Shown one piece after another: positions 45,759 through 54,446 of a stretch of DNA of 64,000 nt. The translations under genes and the position numbers were made by a program. Position 1 is the first letter of the stretch. Every line of letters begins with the position of its first letter. The notes under the pieces were generated by a model. The model ran no database searches. It worked only from the letters and a program-made list of their open reading frames with translations, and had not been told where the DNA came from. The stretch is from Paenibacillus sp. MZ04-78.2. GTDB lineage: Bacteria; Bacillota; Bacilli; Paenibacillales; NBRC-103111. The stretch covers positions 1 to 64,000 of the forward strand of contig NZ_JANAVJ010000020.1 in the NCBI RefSeq assembly GCF_024213375.1. Reading direction: 5' to 3'.

Positions 45759-47519
45759 ATGAGATTTGAAAATTTACGCAGCTTTCTGGAAGCGCTTCGT
45801 AAGGAAAATCAATTAAAAGTCATCTCCGCGCCGGTCGATCCGAATTTGGAGCTTGCCGAAATTCATCGCAGGATCATCGATGAGCAAGGGCCTGCACTGC
45901 TGTTTACTAATGTAAAAGGCGCTTCCTTTCCGGTCGTAACGAATCTGTTCGGCACAAGCCGAAGGGTAGACCTCGCGTTCGGGCCTCGTCCCGAGCAGCT
46001 GATGAAGGATATTATCGCGGCGAAAGATACGCTGATTCCGCCAACGCCGAAGGCAGTCTGGGACCATCGGCAGCTTCTTCTGGACCTGCTCAAAGTCGGG
46101 ACTAAAAACGTGTCCTCCGACGCCGCTCCGGTGCTACAGCAGTGCAATACCGAAGCTCCGCTTGCCGGGCTTCCCGTATTGACGAGCTGGCAGGAAGACG
46201 GAGGGCCGTTCGTTACGCTGCCTCTCGTATATACCGAGCATCCGGAAAACGGCCATCATAATCTGGGCATGTACCGGATGCAGGTGTATGACGACCGGAC
46301 GACAGGGATGCACTGGCAAATTCATAAGGGCGGCGGCTTCCACTACCACGAAGCGGAGAAGCGCGGACAAGCGCTGCCGGTGACGGTCTTTCTCGGCGGA
46401 CCGCCGGCCTTGATCGCGTCGGCGATCGCGCCGGTGCCCGAGCATTTGCCGGAGCTGATGCTAACCTCGCTGATTATGGGACAGAAGCTGCCGCTTGTGA
46501 CCAATCCGCACGGCGGACATCGTCTCGTTGCCGAGGCGGAATTTGCGATTTGCGGCTCGGTAGCGCCGCATGTGCGTCGTCCCGAAGGTCCGTTCGGAGA
46601 TCATTACGGTTATTATTCGCTGACTCACGATTTTCCGGTGTTCAACGTGAGTCATGTATGGCATCGTAAGGATGCTATTTATCCGGCTACGATTGTCGGC
46701 AAGCCGAGACAAGAGGATTACTATCTCGGAGAGTTTCTGCAAAAGCTTCTGTCGCCGGCCTTCCCGATGGCGATGCCGGGCGTTAAAGACCTGTGGACTT
46801 ACGCCGAAACCGGCTTTCATGCGCTTGCCGCGGCGATTGTCCGCGAAAGCTACAGCCGCGAAGCGATCGTCTCGGCGTTCCGTATTCTCGGCGAGGGCCA
46901 GCTGTCGCTGACGAAATTTTTGATGGTGACGGATCGGCAGTTGGACCTGGAACGTTTCCCGACGCTGCTGGAGACGGTACTGGAGCGGTTCGATCCGCTG
47001 CAGGACTTGTACGTATTCGGCAATACGTCGCACGATACGCTCGATTATACCGGCGACCGGCTTAACCATGGCAGCAAAGCGGTGCTGGTCGGTGTCGGCG
47101 AGCCGAAGCGGGAGCTGCCGGCCGTCTATATGGGCGGGGAACTGCCAGGCATTTCGGCTGCCGCCGTCTATTGCCGCGGCTGCCTCGTCGTCTCCGGCGC
47201 CTCGTATACGGACGATCCCGGATTGGCTAACCGGTTGGCGGAGGAGGCGGGAGATCGTCTTGCCCAGTGGCCGCTTGTCATCGTAGCGGACGAGACGTCC
47301 ATTGCCGGCGACCAGACGGCGTTTCTGTGGACGGTGTTCACCCGTTTCAACCCGGCCGCCGATATCCACGCGCGGACGCAGGTCAAGCGCCATCATATCG
47401 GTTACGAGCTGCCGCTCGTGATCGACGCCCGGATGAAGCCGGGGTACCCGGACGAGCTTTTCCCACGGGAAGATATCGTGAAGCTGGTCGACTCCAGATG
47501 GAGCGAATATTTTGCTTAA
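45759..47519 (+). CDS. UbiD family decarboxylase (probable menaquinone pathway, MqnL-like)
   Basis: UbiD enzymes decarboxylate aromatic acids using prenylated FMN made by UbiX. The 586-residue length is usual. The prFMN-proximal segments are GMYRMQVYDDRTTGMHWQIH and RPEGPFGDHYGYYS (catalytic E-D-E type acidic residues). Because mqnE for the futalosine menaquinone pathway lies 4 kb away, the decarboxylation after prenylation in that pathway is the likely role. Phenolic acid decarboxylation is the alternative. No ubiX is seen. GGAGACG precedes ATG 45759. Confidence 0.82.
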   Translation: MRFENLRSFLEALRKENQLKVISAPVDPNLELAEIHRRIIDEQGPALLFTNVKGASFPVVTNLFGTSRRVDLAFGPRPEQLMKDIIAAKDTLIPPTPKAVWDHRQLLLDLLKVGTKNVSSDAAPVLQQCNTEAPLAGLPVLTSWQEDGGPFVTLPLVYTEHPENGHHNLGMYRMQVYDDRTTGMHWQIHKGGGFHYHEAEKRGQALPVTVFLGGPPALIASAIAPVPEHLPELMLTSLIMGQKLPLVTNPHGGHRLVAEAEFAICGSVAPHVRRPEGPFGDHYGYYSLTHDFPVFNVSHVWHRKDAIYPATIVGKPRQEDYYLGEFLQKLLSPAFPMAMPGVKDLWTYAETGFHALAAAIVRESYSREAIVSAFRILGEGQLSLTKFLMVTDRQLDLERFPTLLETVLERFDPLQDLYVFGNTSHDTLDYTGDRLNHGSKAVLVGVGEPKRELPAVYMGGELPGISAAAVYCRGCLVVSGASYTDDPGLANRLAEEAGDRLAQWPLVIVADETSIAGDQTAFLWTVFTRFNPAADIHARTQVKRHHIGYELPLVIDARMKPGYPDELFPREDIVKLVDSRWSEYFA

Positions 47520-47533
47520 TTTCACAAACGCAA

Positions 47534-47587
47534 CCGACGATAGCGGCGTGTCCTTTACCCAGGGCGATGCGCCGCTGTCGTTTTTTT
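47534..47587 (+). terminator. Terminator of the UbiD-family gene
   Basis: AGCGGCG pairs with CGCCGCT, with partly paired flanks, followed by seven Ts. Confidence 0.7.
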
Positions 47588-47659
47588 GCAGGTGCGATTG
47601 TTTTTGCAAAACGGGATCGGGTATACTGAATGGGATAACAAGATGGGATGGGGACACCT

Positions 47660-48355
47660 ATGTTAAGAGCGATTTTTGGCGAGCCGCCCAGGCAGGACAG
47701 CGGGCTGCTGCTTGAGGCCAATGAGGCGATCCGGGGCTACATGCGGACCGTCACCCGGAAGAAGGGGGCGGCTCCGACCCCGCAGGAGCGCCGTTATGCG
47801 ATCTGGTGCCAAAGCTTTCTGCGGGCATTGGACGAATTGGAGCAAAGCCAGTATGCAGCCGTCCGCTACGGGGAGCGGGTGAAGACGACGTTTATCGACC
47901 GGATGGAACGCGAGGAACTGGACGATTACCACCGCCATTTATATTATTATAACAACGCACTGATTCGGCTGTTCGCCGTGCTGGACAAGCTCGGGCATTT
48001 TATGAACGAACGTTTTGCTTTGAAGACCGAAAAGATCAAATCGAGGTTTTCCTATTTTACCGTTCTTCGCAATATGCATCAACATAAGCTGTTTACCGAT
48101 TTGGAGGCAAAGCTCTACGAGCTTAAAACGAGTTATAAAGAGCCGCTTACGCGTCTGCGTAATCAGCGCAACATGGAAATCCATACGATTAACGCCGATC
48201 TGCTGGACGATCTGATGAAGGCGGAGGAAGCGAAATACGGGGAACGGCTGCGTTCCGAGACGGAGGATGTCCGAGAGAATTTGGCCGATCTCGCGCAAGG
48301 CTGCGACATGGCGTTCCGTTCGGTAACGACCGTATTTCGTTATCTGGTCCGGTGA
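47660..48355 (+). CDS. HEPN-domain protein (Cthe_2314-like)
   Basis: A 231-residue helical protein that I assign to the Cthe_2314 HEPN family. Two R-x4-H motifs are visible, RNMHQH near 137-142 and RNMEIH near 170-175. The second, RN....H, is the catalytic pattern of HEPN ribonucleases. No antitoxin-like partner is adjacent, so a toxin role is not supported by context. ATG 47660 is preferred over 47648. Confidence 0.7.
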   Translation: MLRAIFGEPPRQDSGLLLEANEAIRGYMRTVTRKKGAAPTPQERRYAIWCQSFLRALDELEQSQYAAVRYGERVKTTFIDRMEREELDDYHRHLYYYNNALIRLFAVLDKLGHFMNERFALKTEKIKSRFSYFTVLRNMHQHKLFTDLEAKLYELKTSYKEPLTRLRNQRNMEIHTINADLLDDLMKAEEAKYGERLRSETEDVRENLADLAQGCDMAFRSVTTVFRYLVR

Positions 48356-48459
48356 TCCGGGGCGCGTTGAGTTTGTGTATCGGGTGAAGTTGAATCGCTC
48401 TCCGGCTTGCACTATACTTTGTATAGAATGGGAACGAACGAGAAGCGGGAGGTGGAAGC

Positions 48460-49278
48460 ATGGAGAGGCAGCGGAAAACCGCCCTTATTACGGGAAGCGC
48501 CAAAGGCCTTGGTAAAATGACCGCGCTCCTGCTTGCCGAACGGGGAACCGATATCGTGCTGAATTACGTGTCCAGCGAGAAGGAAGCGTTCGAGCTGCGC
48601 GAGGCGATATGCGGCAAGGGCGTGCGCTGCGAGGCGGTGCAGGGAAGCGTAGCCTTACCCGAGGACAGGGAAAGGCTCGTACAGGAAGCGTTCGGCCATT
48701 TCGGATCGATCGATATTTTGATCAACAACGCCGGTCCGTTCATCCGCGAGCGCCGGCTGTTTATGGAGTATGAACTTGGGGAAATCAACGAGCTGATGCA
48801 GGGCAATCTACTCGGCGTGATGCATTTGGATCATCTGGTTATTCCGATGATGCGCCGGAAGCAGTGGGGCCGGATTATTCATTTCGGCTTCGGCCATGCG
48901 GCGGAAGCGCGGGGATGGCCGCACCGGGCAGCCTATGCAGCGGCCAAAGTCGGTCTCGTCTCCTTCACGAAAACGTTGGCCGTGGAAGAAGCGTCGGAAG
49001 GAATTACGGTCAACATGATTTGTCCGGGGGACATTCGCGGCGCGAATAAAGAGCGGACGATCGTCGAGGTGGAGCATCTGCAGGATGACGAATCCCCGCG
49101 CGGACGTCCCGGAACGGGAGAAGACATCGCGCGGGTTATCGCTTTTTTATGCGAAGAGCGCTCCGATTTCATTACCGGCAACATTATGGACGTGTCCGGA
49201 GGACTGGACCCGATCCGCGCCATGATCGGCAGCGGGTCCGTGCAAGCGTCCACAAACGGCACAAACAAACAGCCCTGA
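48460..49278 (+). CDS. SDR family oxidoreductase lacking the catalytic serine
   Basis: A short-chain dehydrogenase of 272 residues. The nucleotide motif is ITGSAKGLGKM, then NNAGPF (NNAG) and YAAAK (catalytic Tyr and Lys). The serine that normally precedes Tyr by about 13 residues is missing: the stretch reads IIHFGFGHAAEARGWPHRAA with no Ser. Activity may be altered or lost. GGGAGGTGG precedes the ATG. No neighbour hints at a substrate. Confidence 0.88.
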   Translation: MERQRKTALITGSAKGLGKMTALLLAERGTDIVLNYVSSEKEAFELREAICGKGVRCEAVQGSVALPEDRERLVQEAFGHFGSIDILINNAGPFIRERRLFMEYELGEINELMQGNLLGVMHLDHLVIPMMRRKQWGRIIHFGFGHAAEARGWPHRAAYAAAKVGLVSFTKTLAVEEASEGITVNMICPGDIRGANKERTIVEVEHLQDDESPRGRPGTGEDIARVIAFLCEERSDFITGNIMDVSGGLDPIRAMIGSGSVQASTNGTNKQP

Positions 49279-49315
49279 GCGGCGCATGGTTGCATGCGGG
49301 CTCAGGGCTGTTCTT
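49268..49315. terminator. Bidirectional terminator
   Basis: AACAGCCCTGAGC pairs perfectly with GCTCAGGGCTGTT. It separates the SDR gene from the convergent NifU-like gene. Confidence 0.9.
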
Positions 49316-49344
49316 CGTAAGACTGTGATCCGGCGGTCCATGCA

Positions 49345-49593
49345 TTAGAATACTTGCATAACCTCTTGAACGCCTTCCACTTCTTCAAGCAGCGCGCGCT
49401 CGATACCGGCTTTCAGCGTGATGGTTGAGCTCGGGCAGCTGCCGCAAGCGCCCATCAAACGCAGTTTAACGATGCCGTCTTCCACGTCGACCAGCTCTAC
49501 GTCGCCGCCGTCGCGTTGCAGGAACGGACGCAGCTTATCTAGAACTTCAAGAACCTCGTCGTACATGGTGCTTTGCTGAGTGTTCTCGCTCAT
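49345..49593 (-). CDS. NifU-like iron-sulfur carrier (YutI/Nfu)
   Basis: An 82-residue protein that is a single NifU C-terminal domain: [20 protein letters not shown] and [18 protein letters not shown], where the CxxC (CGSC) binds a cluster at a dimer interface. The start at 49593 fits GGGAG spacing better than the ATGs at 49602-49629. An A-type carrier gene lies 3 kb away, so iron-sulfur genes cluster here. Confidence 0.9.
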   Translation of the reverse strand: MSENTQQSTMYDEVLEVLDKLRPFLQRDGGDVELVDVEDGIVKLRLMGACGSCPSSTITLKAGIERALLEEVEGVQEVMQVF

Positions 49594-49670
49594 TTGCATC
49601 ATCTCCCTTCTTATTTTATTATAGTACAATCGACCGAAAATTAAAATGGCTGTAAGGCAGGCGAAGTACG

Positions 49671-49928
49671 ATGAGACCGATCATTGAATTTTGTACGAAC
49701 AATATGCACCACGGGACAGCCAAGCTGATGCAGCAACTGGAGCAAAATCCGGAATATGACGTAATCGAGTATGGATGTCTCGGCAACTGCGGCGAATGCT
49801 ATTTGGCTCCGTTCGCGCTGGTGAACGGCGAGATCGTAGCGGCGGCCACCGCGGAGGAGCTGGAGGCGGCTATTCTGCTTAAAATAAAAGAGATCGAGGA
49901 TATGCTCGATCTCTTCCAAGACGAATAA
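49671..49928 (+). CDS. yuzB: DUF1450 family protein YuzB
   Basis: An 85-residue protein with four conserved cysteines in FCTNNM and [20 protein letters not shown], a layout like small thioredoxin-type iron-sulfur proteins. Function unknown. It diverges from the NifU-like gene and converges on the yutJ-like gene, as in Bacillus, where yutI, yuzB and yutJ are neighbours. Confidence 0.85.
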   Translation: MRPIIEFCTNNMHHGTAKLMQQLEQNPEYDVIEYGCLGNCGECYLAPFALVNGEIVAAATAEELEAAILLKIKEIEDMLDLFQDE

Positions 49929-49931
49929 AGT

Positions 49932-50996
49932 TTATCCCAGATGGCGCTTGGACATCCAGAGCACGCCGCTCTTCAAGGCGCGGGGCACCATGCCAAGCAT
50001 GACCGTACGTTTGCCCATCAGGCCGAAGCCGGCTTTTTTGCCGAGCGACCCGAGAACTCCCTTGAGCTTGATTTTGCCGAGCCGGGGAGTTTCGTTTTTC
50101 CATACGGCTTGCAGGACTTCCGCCACTTGCTTGCCTTGCGCTTCTGCCGCTTGTCCGCTCGGGGAGAAGGGCAGGGCCGCACAGTCGCCGACGACATAAA
50201 TTTCATTGTGGTCCGGCAGTTGATGGTATTGGTTAATCGTTAACCGTCCTTGATTGTCCTTGGGCAGATTCAAGTTCTGTACGATCGGGCTGGGCTGAAT
50301 GCCGGCGGTCCAGATGGTAATGTCGGTCTGAATGATTTCCTGCTGATTATACAGCAGACCACTTTCCAAGCGGCTCAACGATACGTGCGAACGCAGCTCG
50401 ATGTCGTGCTCCAGCATCCACTCGCGCACATACCGCTGCAGCCTCTCCGGGAACGGAGACAGAACGCTGGCGCCGCGGTCCAGGATGCGGATGTTCAAGT
50501 CCGGCCGGCTTTCGCGCAGCTCCGCCGCCATTTCTACGCCGCTGAGACCGCCTCCAACAATGGTGATCTGACCGTAAGGTGCCGCATCGTTGGAAGCTTG
50601 ATATGTTTTGCGGGTTGCGGACAACGACTGAATGCTGTTCGAGAATTCCTCCGCTCCGGGAATGTTGTGGTATTTGTCCACGCATCCGAGCGCGATAACC
50701 AGCCAGTCGTAAGACAACGGTTCGTCGTTCGCGAAACGGATCACCTTCTGCTCGGGATCGACGGCCGTGACTTCGCCGTATTTCAGAATCAATCTCGGGT
50801 CTACCGGAAAATGCACCCGGATGTCTTGTTCGGACACCGTTCCAGCCGCCAGCGCGTAGTATTCCGTCTTCAGTCCCTGATAAGGCATCCGATCGATCAT
50901 GATCACCACCGTATCGGCCGGGATGTCTCCTTCCAGCAATTCTTTCGCTACCGTCAGTCCGCCGTAGCCTCCGCCCAAAATGACAAGTTTTTTCAT
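49932..50996 (-). CDS. yutJ: NADH dehydrogenase-like flavoprotein (YutJ)
   Basis: A 354-residue type-II NADH dehydrogenase-like protein. The FAD site is VILGGGYGGLTVAKEL at the N-terminus, the NAD site is ITIVGGGLSGVEMAAELRE near 145, and the FAD ribityl motif is IYVVGDCAA near 267. It is shorter than true Ndh (a 396-residue ndh is at 58,602), so its activity is unproven. It lies next to mqnE. Confidence 0.85.
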   Translation of the reverse strand: MKKLVILGGGYGGLTVAKELLEGDIPADTVVIMIDRMPYQGLKTEYYALAAGTVSEQDIRVHFPVDPRLILKYGEVTAVDPEQKVIRFANDEPLSYDWLVIALGCVDKYHNIPGAEEFSNSIQSLSATRKTYQASNDAAPYGQITIVGGGLSGVEMAAELRESRPDLNIRILDRGASVLSPFPERLQRYVREWMLEHDIELRSHVSLSRLESGLLYNQQEIIQTDITIWTAGIQPSPIVQNLNLPKDNQGRLTINQYHQLPDHNEIYVVGDCAALPFSPSGQAAEAQGKQVAEVLQAVWKNETPRLGKIKLKGVLGSLGKKAGFGLMGKRTVMLGMVPRALKSGVLWMSKRHLG

Positions 50997-51027
50997 ACAA
51001 CGGTTAACCCTTTCTCTTATGACTTAA

Positions 51028-52131
51028 TTAGTAGACCTTGATCTCGTTATAGAAAGTATCGCGCTCGACGGCAATGCGGCCGGCTCCTTGAATGAGCCAA
51101 ACCAGTTCGTCCCGTGTCATGCCTTCCGGCGAGGTCGCTCCGGCGGCATGGCTGATGCGCTCCTGGATAATCGTACCGTGGGCGTCCGAAGCGCCGAACG
51201 TCAGGGCGATCTGCGTAAGCTGCGTACCGAGATTGATGAAATAAGCTTTGATATGCTGAATGTTGTCCAGCATCAGACGGCTGATCGCAATCGTCTTCAA
51301 ATTGTCGAAGGCCGATACCCGGCGCTTGATGCTGGCATTGACGCTGGCCGGCTGAACCGAGTTCGGAATAAAGACCATGAAGCCGCCGGTTTCGTCCTGC
51401 AGCTCACGCAGGTACATCAGATGCCGGATCCGTTCTTCGAACGTCTCGATGGCGCCGAACAGCATGGTGGCGTGCGTTTTCATGCCAAGCAGATGCGCGG
51501 TGCGATGCACTTCCAGCCACGCTTCGGTGGAGGCTTTGTCGACCAGGTGCATTTTTTTTCGGTAACGCTCGGACAAAATCTCCGCGCCCCCGCCCGGCAT
51601 CGTGCCGAGTCCGGCATCTATCAGCGTTTGCAGCACTTCTTTATAGCTTAACCCGCTGAGTCGTGAAAAAAACTCAATCTCTGCCGCCGTGTGCGCCTTG
51701 ATGGTTACATTCGGGTAGCGCTGCTTCAGTCCCTTAATACAGTCGACATAATATTGGAACGGCACGTTCGGATTATGGCCGCCCGTAATGTGGAACTCCC
51801 GCATGTTCGGGTGGTAGTGCTTGTCGATGTAATCGAACATTTCCTCGGCCGTCAGCGTGTACGCGCCGTCCTCGCCTTCGTCGCGGCGGAAATGGCAGAA
51901 CGCGCAGTGCTCTTCGCACACATTGGTAAAGTACAGGCTCATGTTGTCGACGAAATACACTTTTTTGCCGTTCTTTTTCAGGTTCACTTGGTTTGCTAAT
52001 TGTCCAATGGTTAATAAATCGTCCGTTTCGTACAGAAAAACGCCGTCTTCCAGGGTCAAACGCTCTCCGTGCTCCACTTTTTCGGCGATTTCGGCCATGC
52101 GCCTTTCCTGGCTGTTGATGATCATACTCAT
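51028..52131 (-). CDS. mqnE: Aminofutalosine synthase MqnE (radical SAM)
   Basis: MqnE joins a chorismate-derived enolpyruvyl-benzoate to SAM to make aminodeoxyfutalosine in the futalosine menaquinone pathway. The 367-residue protein has the radical SAM cluster motif CEEHCAFCHF near residue 72, with FHITGGHNPN, IKAHTAAEIEF and the GGGAEIL segment of the family. GGAGGTGG precedes the ATG. Other mqn genes are not in this window, apart from the UbiD-type gene. Confidence 0.92.
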   Translation of the reverse strand: MSMIINSQERRMAEIAEKVEHGERLTLEDGVFLYETDDLLTIGQLANQVNLKKNGKKVYFVDNMSLYFTNVCEEHCAFCHFRRDEGEDGAYTLTAEEMFDYIDKHYHPNMREFHITGGHNPNVPFQYYVDCIKGLKQRYPNVTIKAHTAAEIEFFSRLSGLSYKEVLQTLIDAGLGTMPGGGAEILSERYRKKMHLVDKASTEAWLEVHRTAHLLGMKTHATMLFGAIETFEERIRHLMYLRELQDETGGFMVFIPNSVQPASVNASIKRRVSAFDNLKTIAISRLMLDNIQHIKAYFINLGTQLTQIALTFGASDAHGTIIQERISHAAGATSPEGMTRDELVWLIQGAGRIAVERDTFYNEIKVY

Positions 52132-52620
52132 GGTTTAGCCACCTCCGTAAATGGGTCAGGCGCCCCTGGTTTCCGCTAACGGGACGCTCTGTCGATGAAG
52201 TTGTACAATGATACAGGGACGCTCTTTCACAGTCTGCTGTGGATGAACCGGCGAAAGCTGTGAAAGCTTGCACATGGTCAGCCCAGCCAAGAACACACAG
52301 GTAGGCGAAGCTTGGACGTATTCTATGAAATACGAAGCTTCGCTTGAGCGCTTGGTCAAACCGACAATGCGTTTCTCCCGAATGACATGTGTGATAAACA
52401 ATACTCCTTATTATAAACCTACTGCCGGAGAGGGGCAATACATGAATCGTTAAAACTATATTCTTGTTGTAGAATCTAACAAGATAGGGTTTAGTTCCTA
52501 TTTTCATGAAGCCGACAAAACGGACAGCCGCAAATGAGGCAGCCCTTGAGGACCGAGGCCGGAAGGAGTATACTTCTATATAGAAGTACATTTTTGAGCA
52601 GGTAAGGGAGGCATGGCGGT
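52132..52620. other. Gene-free leader region between mqnE and the A-type carrier
   Basis: Nearly 490 bases without a convincing gene. On the mqnE side, GGGACGCTCT occurs twice (near 52180 and 52214), and TTTCACAG/CTGTGAAA form an inverted repeat near 52227-52265. A long hairpin, GCGAAGCTT/AAGCTTCGC with CGTATT inside, occupies 52305-52343. I match none of this to a known riboswitch. Confidence 0.45.
52305..52343. repeat. Long hairpin upstream of mqnE
   Basis: GCGAAGCTT pairs perfectly with AAGCTTCGC. Between them CGTAT pairs with ATACG around a short loop, with a three-base bulge. Confidence 0.6.
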
Positions 52621-52986
52621 ATGATTAAAATCAGCGAAACGGCTTGCGATAAAATTAAAGAAATGCTCGCGGCGGAGGAAGCAACTCCGAATCTGTTCTT
52701 GCGCGTAGGCGTCAAGGAAGGCGGCTGCAGCGGCTTTTCCTACGGGATGGGCTTTGACGACAACGAGCAGGAAGGCGACAAAGTCATGGACATCCACGGA
52801 CTGAAGGTCGTCGTGGACGAGGAGAGCGCCAAATATTTGTACGGCGTGGAGATCGATTTCCAAGACACCGGCATCGGCGGCGGGTTCAGTATTCAGAACC
52901 CGAACGCAGTAGCCACATGCGGCTGCGGCTCCAGCTTCCGCACGAAGCCGGAAGAAGAAAAGCTGGCACAGCCTTGCGAGGATTGA
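52621..52986 (+). CDS. A-type iron-sulfur cluster carrier (HesB/ErpA-like, YutM)
   Basis: A 121-residue HesB-type carrier for [Fe-S] clusters. The three cluster cysteines are in GGCSGFSYG (near 38) and TCGCGSSF (near 102-104). The C-terminus is slightly longer than usual. Ribosome site AAGGGAGG precedes ATG 52621. Its terminator is at 53057. Confidence 0.92.
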   Translation: MIKISETACDKIKEMLAAEEATPNLFLRVGVKEGGCSGFSYGMGFDDNEQEGDKVMDIHGLKVVVDEESAKYLYGVEIDFQDTGIGGGFSIQNPNAVATCGCGSSFRTKPEEEKLAQPCED

Positions 52987-53056
52987 GGCGCGGCTGGTCC
53001 GCGCGAAATGAACGATAACAGCCCGAATTTTTTTATTTATGGTTTGCGAACTCCGT

Positions 53057-53105
53057 ACCTCCTGACGTTATTCTTCGGAATACAACGTTGGGAGGTTTTT
53101 ATTTT
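53057..53105 (+). terminator. Terminator whose 3' arm includes a GGAGG
   Basis: ACCTCC, ACGTT and ATTC pair with GAAT, AACGT and GGAGGT around TTCG, followed by TTTTTATTTT. The 3' arm would also serve as a ribosome site for a TTG at 53104 that opens a 27-codon ORF of doubtful meaning. Confidence 0.75.
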
Positions 53106-53140
53106 GAAGCTTAAAAACATGTATGTAGTACATACAAAAA

Positions 53141-53205
53141 GTGTGCCGCTCGGAGCTGGTGGTGGCCGGGCGCTGGTCCGCCGGTGATTACCTTCGGTGG
53201 CACAC
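53141..53205. repeat. GC-rich foldable segment between GTGTGCC and GGCACAC
   Basis: GTGTGCC (53141-53147) and GGCACAC (53199-53205) are perfect complements enclosing a GC-rich segment with further self-complementarity. The rest of the 52,987-53,259 gap holds the terminator and no gene. Origin unknown. Confidence 0.35.
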
Positions 53206-53259
53206 GCGATTTGAAGCCAGGTAGTTAGGACAACTTCTTCAGAAATTCCCTTCAAAATT

Positions 53260-53772
53260 TTGTTGGAAAATCCGATATATATAGGGATAACTGATATAAA
53301 AGGAAATCAAAAACTGGCTGAGGCCATTCAGAAATCGATTGCGAACTCTGCTAATAAGACGGATGCTTCTACTAAAAAGGAAGAGCCTACAGTAGAATCA
53401 AAGCTAGCTGAGATTGACAGGTTTATAACCGTGAATGTTTGGAACGAAGGATTCGTAAACATCGGTTCGTACAAAAGTAGGGGTACTAGCAGCACAGGCA
53501 AGGAGTTAGACATAGATTTCACAATTGACCGACTTGGTAAAGCGATGGAGAAGAAAGCGGAATATGATGCTTGTATAAAGGGGTTGGATGCGAAGTATGA
53601 TAATGTGAAGCAAGTATGGTCTAAACTATCGAGTGAAATCGATAACTTGTACAAACAGCTTAAGGAAAATAAGCCCCAAGCCAATGACAAGAGTTATAAG
53701 TTTAATACGGGATTATTCGAGCAGTATAGTAAAGCTTTTGCAGATGATATAGATGCGTTGAAGAAGAAATAA
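53260..53772 (+). CDS. Hypothetical protein, probably lacking its N-terminus
   Basis: A 170-residue reading frame (TTG at 53260; the frame is open back to 53212). The first part reads ENPIYIGITDIKGNQKLAEA and the C-terminal half is helical and charged. There is no good ribosome site and no signal peptide, which suggests the 5' end of a longer gene is missing. It is AT-rich compared with its neighbours and probably acquired. No family recognised. Confidence 0.45.
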   Translation: MLENPIYIGITDIKGNQKLAEAIQKSIANSANKTDASTKKEEPTVESKLAEIDRFITVNVWNEGFVNIGSYKSRGTSSTGKELDIDFTIDRLGKAMEKKAEYDACIKGLDAKYDNVKQVWSKLSSEIDNLYKQLKENKPQANDKSYKFNTGLFEQYSKAFADDIDALKKK

Positions 53773-53962
53773 GCCCGCCGCCAGTTCTTTGGATGATCAG
53801 GCTGTCCGGGACTAGGCTGATTCTTATCGATAATTCGGTACCAGGCAAAAGGTACCATAATTTGGATTCTTCATTTAATTCCTATTTTTCGCCAATAATT
53901 GGCAGGCTAGGCTCCATAGACTCCCCCCAACTGTATAACAACATATGCTATAACGCATGTCA

Positions 53963-54030
53963 AAAATTAAGACGGCAGCTTGTCGGTGTAGAGGTTAACT
54001 CCCTTATTCCGAGTGGCTGCCGTCTTTTGG
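53963..54030 (-). terminator. Terminator of the Cro/C1 regulator gene
   Basis: AAGACGGCAGC pairs perfectly with GCTGCCGTCTT across a 36-base loop. On the minus strand it is followed by TTAATTTTTG. It overlaps the last codons of the regulator. The 53,773-54,003 gap otherwise holds nothing recognisable. Confidence 0.65.
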
Positions 54031-54252
54031 TACTACGCTAAAAAGTTCGTTTGGAGTGATGTTAAAATAAGCGCATAATTTGGCTATAAGTTCCGCAGGG
54101 ATTCGTTTATTTTCCATATCGACATTATTAATCAAGTCATTAATTGTTGATCGGCGATATTTTATTTCGGTTGAGAGTTTAAGCGCCGAAATATTTTTCT
54201 TCTTTATAATTTCGCCAAGATGACAGTGTAGTCTCACATCGTTAATATCCAT
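54004..54252 (-). CDS. Helix-turn-helix regulator (Cro/C1, XRE family)
   Basis: An 82-residue DNA-binding protein that is just one HTH domain: LGEIIKKKNISALKLSTEIK, RRSTINDLINNVDMENKRIP and LIAKLCAYFNITPNELF. The gene is divergent from 54,447 and the shared region contains two near-identical palindromes, its probable operators. It resembles immunity-type repressors of mobile elements. AT-rich, so probably acquired with its partner. Confidence 0.85.
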   Translation of the reverse strand: MDINDVRLHCHLGEIIKKKNISALKLSTEIKYRRSTINDLINNVDMENKRIPAELIAKLCAYFNITPNELFSVVPKDGSHSE

Positions 54253-54317
54253 ATTAATAAGCTCCTATTCAATCTTCCACTTGCAATAAATATAACAAAA
54301 AGACAAAAAGCAATCTA

Positions 54318-54370
54318 TTGACCGTTTAACGATCAATTGTTATAGTAATAATGTGACCGTTTAACGTTCA
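54318..54370 (+). promoter_or_regulatory. Divergent operator pair and promoter
   Basis: TTGACC (54318-54323) and TATAGT (54341-54346) are 17 bases apart. Two palindromes, TGACCGTTTAACGATCA (54319-54335) and TGACCGTTTAACGTTCA (54354-54370), differ by one base and start 35 bases apart. The first covers the -35, the second covers the start site. The Cro/C1 protein is the natural candidate repressor. Confidence 0.75.
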
Positions 54371-54446
54371 TGATACCAGTATTCTTTTTTTGCAGCTTCA
54401 ATTGCCGAACGAATGCAATTAAAAAAACAATAAGGAGTGGCAGAAC

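Noticed and set aside
52156-52401. Reverse-strand 81-codon ORF upstream of mqnE
   Set aside because: No ribosome site; the codons run through the hairpin and repeats described for the leader.
53104-53187. 27-codon ORF after the A-type carrier
   Set aside because: Its ribosome site is the 3' arm of a terminator stem and the product has no recognisable character. Kept only as an observation.
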